Part shown: positions 62,019 through 64,000 of the stretch, piece by piece | How positions within the stretch are numbered: the stretch's first letter is position 1 | Layout of the letters: each line of letters starts with the position of its first letter | Source: Oryzicola mucosus | Lineage (GTDB): Bacteria > Pseudomonadota > Alphaproteobacteria > Rhizobiales > Rhizobiaceae | DNA length: 64,000 nt | Direction: 5' to 3' | NCBI RefSeq assembly: GCF_014534685.1 | Contig: NZ_JACVVX010000003.1 | Span: 248,001-312,000 of the forward strand | Program-made: the position numbers and the translations under genes | Notes under the pieces: model-generated | The model's database searches: none | The model's input: only the letters and a program-made list of their open reading frames with translations | Told to the model about the DNA's origin: nothing

Positions 62019-62918
62019 ATGACCGAGACCGCCTCGCCCGACCGCAAAAAAACCAACCGTGAAGGCGTGTTGTGGGTGCTGGCCGACATGGTGCTGGTGT
62101 CGGGTGGGATGACGGCGTTGGTAAAGGCGCAGGGCATCACCTATCCCGCCTTTCAACTCGTCTTCATCCGTTCGCTGATCGGGCTGATGTTCATCCTGCC
62201 GCTGATCTGGCGGCATCGCAGCGCCATGCTTGCGGTCAAGCATCCCTGGCAGAACATCTCGCGCATTTCCTGCAACGCCATCGCCTTGACCAGCCAGTTC
62301 CTCGCCTACACCATGCTGCCGCTTGTGGTCGTCAACGCCATCAGCTTTTCGCGGCCGCTGATCACCATGGCCATGGCGGTGCTGATGCTGGGCGAAACGG
62401 TCACGCGGCTGCGCTGGATCGGTGCCGGGCTTGCTTTCGCCGGGGTGCTTTTCATGCTCGCGCCCGGCGGTGTGGAGTGGAACCTTGGTCTGCTCGCAGT
62501 CTTTGCGACGGTCATCTTCGGCTCGCTCGCCATCATCCAGACGCGCATGCTGCGCGACGAAAACACCACCGTGATGATGGTGTTCTACACCGTCGGCCTT
62601 GCCGCCATCACAGCGGTTCCCGCGCTTTGGGTCTGGAAGCCGGTTGCCGCTATGGACTGGATCCCGCTGCTCGCCATCGGCTTTCTGGCGCAGGCGGGGC
62701 AATACTGCTTCCTGCGTGCATACCGCATGGCCGACGCCAGCGTGCTCGCTCCCATCGGTTATCTCTCGATTGTCGTGGTCACCGTCAGCGGCTATCTGTT
62801 CTTCGACGAGGTGCCCGAACCGCGAATCGTGGTGGGCGCCGTTGTGGTCCTGGCAGCGTTGCAGGCAACTGCATGGCTGGAACGGCGACGCGAACAACGA
62901 GCAGCGGCAGAACGTTAA
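62019..62918 (+). CDS. EamA/DMT-family transporter
   Basis: A 299-residue inner-membrane protein with ten hydrophobic spans in two EamA repeats: VKAQGITYPAFQLVFIRSLIGLMFILPL near residue 30 and AQAGQYCFLRAYRMADASVLAPIGYLSIVVVTVSGYLFFDEVPE near 225. Members are metabolite exporters or permeases; the substrate is not predictable. The ATG at 62019 has GGAG close upstream; an ATG at 61998 has none. No link to neighbours is evident. Confidence 0.88.
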   Translation: MTETASPDRKKTNREGVLWVLADMVLVSGGMTALVKAQGITYPAFQLVFIRSLIGLMFILPLIWRHRSAMLAVKHPWQNISRISCNAIALTSQFLAYTMLPLVVVNAISFSRPLITMAMAVLMLGETVTRLRWIGAGLAFAGVLFMLAPGGVEWNLGLLAVFATVIFGSLAIIQTRMLRDENTTVMMVFYTVGLAAITAVPALWVWKPVAAMDWIPLLAIGFLAQAGQYCFLRAYRMADASVLAPIGYLSIVVVTVSGYLFFDEVPEPRIVVGAVVVLAALQATAWLERRREQRAAAER

Positions 62919-62973
62919 TAGCCTCCCTCTATTTCATTGCAGATCAACACCATCCAGTTGCTTCTAGGCCAAC

Positions 62974-63001
62974 TTGCAAAAGTCCAGATTTGGACTATAT
63001 T
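62974..63001 (+). promoter_or_regulatory. Promoter with embedded operator for the toxin-antitoxin pair
   Basis: TTGCAA (-35, 62974-62979), 16-base spacer, TATATT (-10, 62996-63001). Palindrome AGTCCA-GATT-TGGACT (62981-62996) fills the spacer. A further TTGGAC half-site lies at about 63008. A protein bound here would block RNA polymerase, the usual self-repression of antitoxins. The antitoxin ATG is 26 bases downstream. Confidence 0.75.
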
Positions 63002-63027
63002 CTGTTTTTGGACGAATGGAGTTGGTG

Positions 63028-63555
63028 ATGCCAACCAGACAAGCAGCAGCGTTGCGAGAGATTGAGAGCGGTCCCGCGACTCTCGACGCCTCGCGCTTTT
63101 CCGCCGTCAACCGGCGTCGGCTGAGCGCCCCTGCCCTGCGAACCTTTCTTGCCATCGCCGATCTATGGGGACTGGACGAACAGCAGCGGCTGCTCATTCT
63201 CGGCCTGCCGTCGCGCTCAACCTATTACAATTGGGTCAAGGCGGTGCGCGAACATCGTGACGTCACGCTCGACGTGGACGTTCTGCTGCGCATTTCGGCT
63301 GTCTTCGGCATTCATCAGGCGCTCGGCGTGTTGCATGCGACCGAAGCTGCCGGCGTGAACTGGCTGAAAACGCCACACGGCGCCACGATCTTTGGCGGAC
63401 AGCAACCCTTGCGGCTGGTGACCTCGGGCACGCAGGATGGGCTGATGACGGTTCGCCGGTTCCTCGATGCCGCGCGCGGCGGTCTTTATATGCCGCCCAA
63501 CGAAGCAGACGAGGGCTTTACGCCCTATACCGATGCGGATTTGATCGTCTCTTGA
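63028..63555 (+). CDS. Xre/MbcA/ParS-type antitoxin
   Basis: A 175-residue antitoxin of the COG5642/DUF2384 group. The N-terminal Xre-like DNA-binding region includes LSAPALRTFLAIADLWGLDEQQRLLILGLPSRSTYYNWVKAVREHRDVTLDVDVLLRISAVFGIHQAL. The C-terminal DUF2384-type part includes GVNWLKTPHGATIFGGQQPLRLVTSGTQDGLMTVRRFLDAARGG. The ATG at 63028 follows GGAGTTGGTG. Its stop overlaps the toxin start. It should neutralise the toxin by its C-terminus and repress the promoter by its N-terminus. Confidence 0.88.
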   Translation: MPTRQAAALREIESGPATLDASRFSAVNRRRLSAPALRTFLAIADLWGLDEQQRLLILGLPSRSTYYNWVKAVREHRDVTLDVDVLLRISAVFGIHQALGVLHATEAAGVNWLKTPHGATIFGGQQPLRLVTSGTQDGLMTVRRFLDAARGGLYMPPNEADEGFTPYTDADLIVS

Positions 63556-64000
63556 AACTGTCGCCTGCCCCGCAGCCGGCCTACCGGCTGATCCCGTCGC
63601 GCTTTCCGCCCATCGGCCTGTTCGATTCGGTCGCCACGGCAGCCGACCTGCAAGCCGTCATGGAACTCGCCGGCTGGACCAACGACCGGCTCGTTTCCGA
63701 ACGGATCGACCGGCTGCCGGAAAGCGAATGGGTGTATGGCCGGCCCAATTCGAGCATCGTCATGGCGACCTTCCTGCATGTCGCCCCCGGCGGCAGCCGC
63801 TTCAACGGGCCTGACCTCGGCGCCTGGTACGCGGCTGCGACGGTGAAGACGGCGATGGTCGAGGTCGCCCACCATATGCGGCGCGAAGCGGTAGCTACCG
63901 GGAGTGCTCAACTGAGCCGGACCTTCCGCACCTACACCGCCACCCTGTCCGGGCGCTTTGTCGACATCCGCGGCGCTGATATGCCCAATGTCTACGATCC
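63552..64000 (+). CDS. RES-domain toxin (partial, cut by window end)
   Basis: A frame open from a TTG at 63552 (overlapping the antitoxin stop as TTGA) to the end of the window: 149 residues, more beyond. It opens KLSPAPQPAYRLIPSRFPPIGLFD and includes ATFLHVAPGGSRFNGPDLGAWYAA and TVKTAMVEVAHHMRRE, the RES pattern with the arginine and glutamate in place; the serine would lie downstream. RES toxins of the ParT/MbcT group destroy or modify NAD-related substrates. The family and the gene order make the assignment firm. Confidence 0.88.
   Translation, partial: MKLSPAPQPAYRLIPSRFPPIGLFDSVATAADLQAVMELAGWTNDRLVSERIDRLPESEWVYGRPNSSIVMATFLHVAPGGSRFNGPDLGAWYAAATVKTAMVEVAHHMRREAVATGSAQLSRTFRTYTATLSGRFVDIRGADMPNVYD

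Overview
This is a 64-kb stretch of high-GC alphaproteobacterial DNA, most likely from the Rhizobiales (Mesorhizobium or a close relative). Four things point there: three vitamin B6-degradation genes very like those I recall from Mesorhizobium loti, a NodS-like methyltransferase, several large ABC-importer operons, and tightly packed operons with ATGA start/stop overlaps. I see no rRNA, tRNA or CRISPR array. Family assignments rest on motif recognition and memory of families; no database search was run.

Layout. (1) 1-3294: tail of an ABC permease, then 4-pyridoxolactonase, pyridoxamine-pyruvate aminotransferase and pyridoxal 4-dehydrogenase, i.e. pyridoxal/pyridoxamine catabolism. (2) 3353-4585: a membrane diguanylate cyclase. 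(3) 4906-8351: four overlapping genes (glycosyltransferase, acyl-CoA dehydrogenase-like protein, PIG-L deacetylase, methyltransferase) with no assigned product, closed by a perfect hairpin. (4) 8418-20170: a minus-strand catabolic locus with a three-subunit molybdenum hydroxylase, HyuA/HyuB ATP-dependent amidohydrolase, PxpA, a class III aminotransferase, a cupin/SnoaL protein and an AraC regulator. Together these suggest oxidation and opening of an N-heterocycle or lactam followed by transamination. (5) 20389-21369: glutaminase. (6) 21407-29201: a sugar-type ABC importer with an oxidoreductase, a TIM-barrel isomerase and a hydrolase, under a GntR regulator with a 24-bp palindrome in the divergent promoter. 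(7) 29262-36381: a polyamine-type ABC importer flanked by an amidohydrolase and an amidase.

(8) 36692-38620: a GAF-GGDEF-EAL protein. (9) 38635-42030: three membrane or lipid genes (LtaS-like hydrolase, flippase-like protein, CDP-alcohol phosphatidyltransferase). (10) 42238-46794: an unusual set made of a zinc-less MDR dehydrogenase, a PTPS-fold protein lacking its normal catalytic residues, a GT4 glycosyltransferase and a methyltransferase, converging on a RibD-type reductase and a cytochrome b561. This looks like a pathway for a modified, glycosylated pterin-like or other small molecule and is the best candidate here for undescribed biochemistry. (11) 46947-48544: an intact ISNCY/IS1202-like element with a 5-bp target duplication lying directly against a 28-bp dif-like XerC/XerD site (48550-48577). 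The window may therefore span a replication terminus. (12) 48646-51177: otsA and otsB for trehalose synthesis, with a candidate general-stress promoter.

(13) 51338-61788: a sugar-type ABC operon that includes an argininosuccinate-lyase homologue and a PfkB kinase, divergent from a ROK regulator and an 801-residue PIG-L protein. (14) 61806-61975: a nested palindromic intergenic repeat. (15) 62019-62918: an EamA-family permease. (16) 62974-64000: a Xre/RES toxin-antitoxin pair with its operator placed between the -35 and -10 boxes. The toxin runs off the end of the window.
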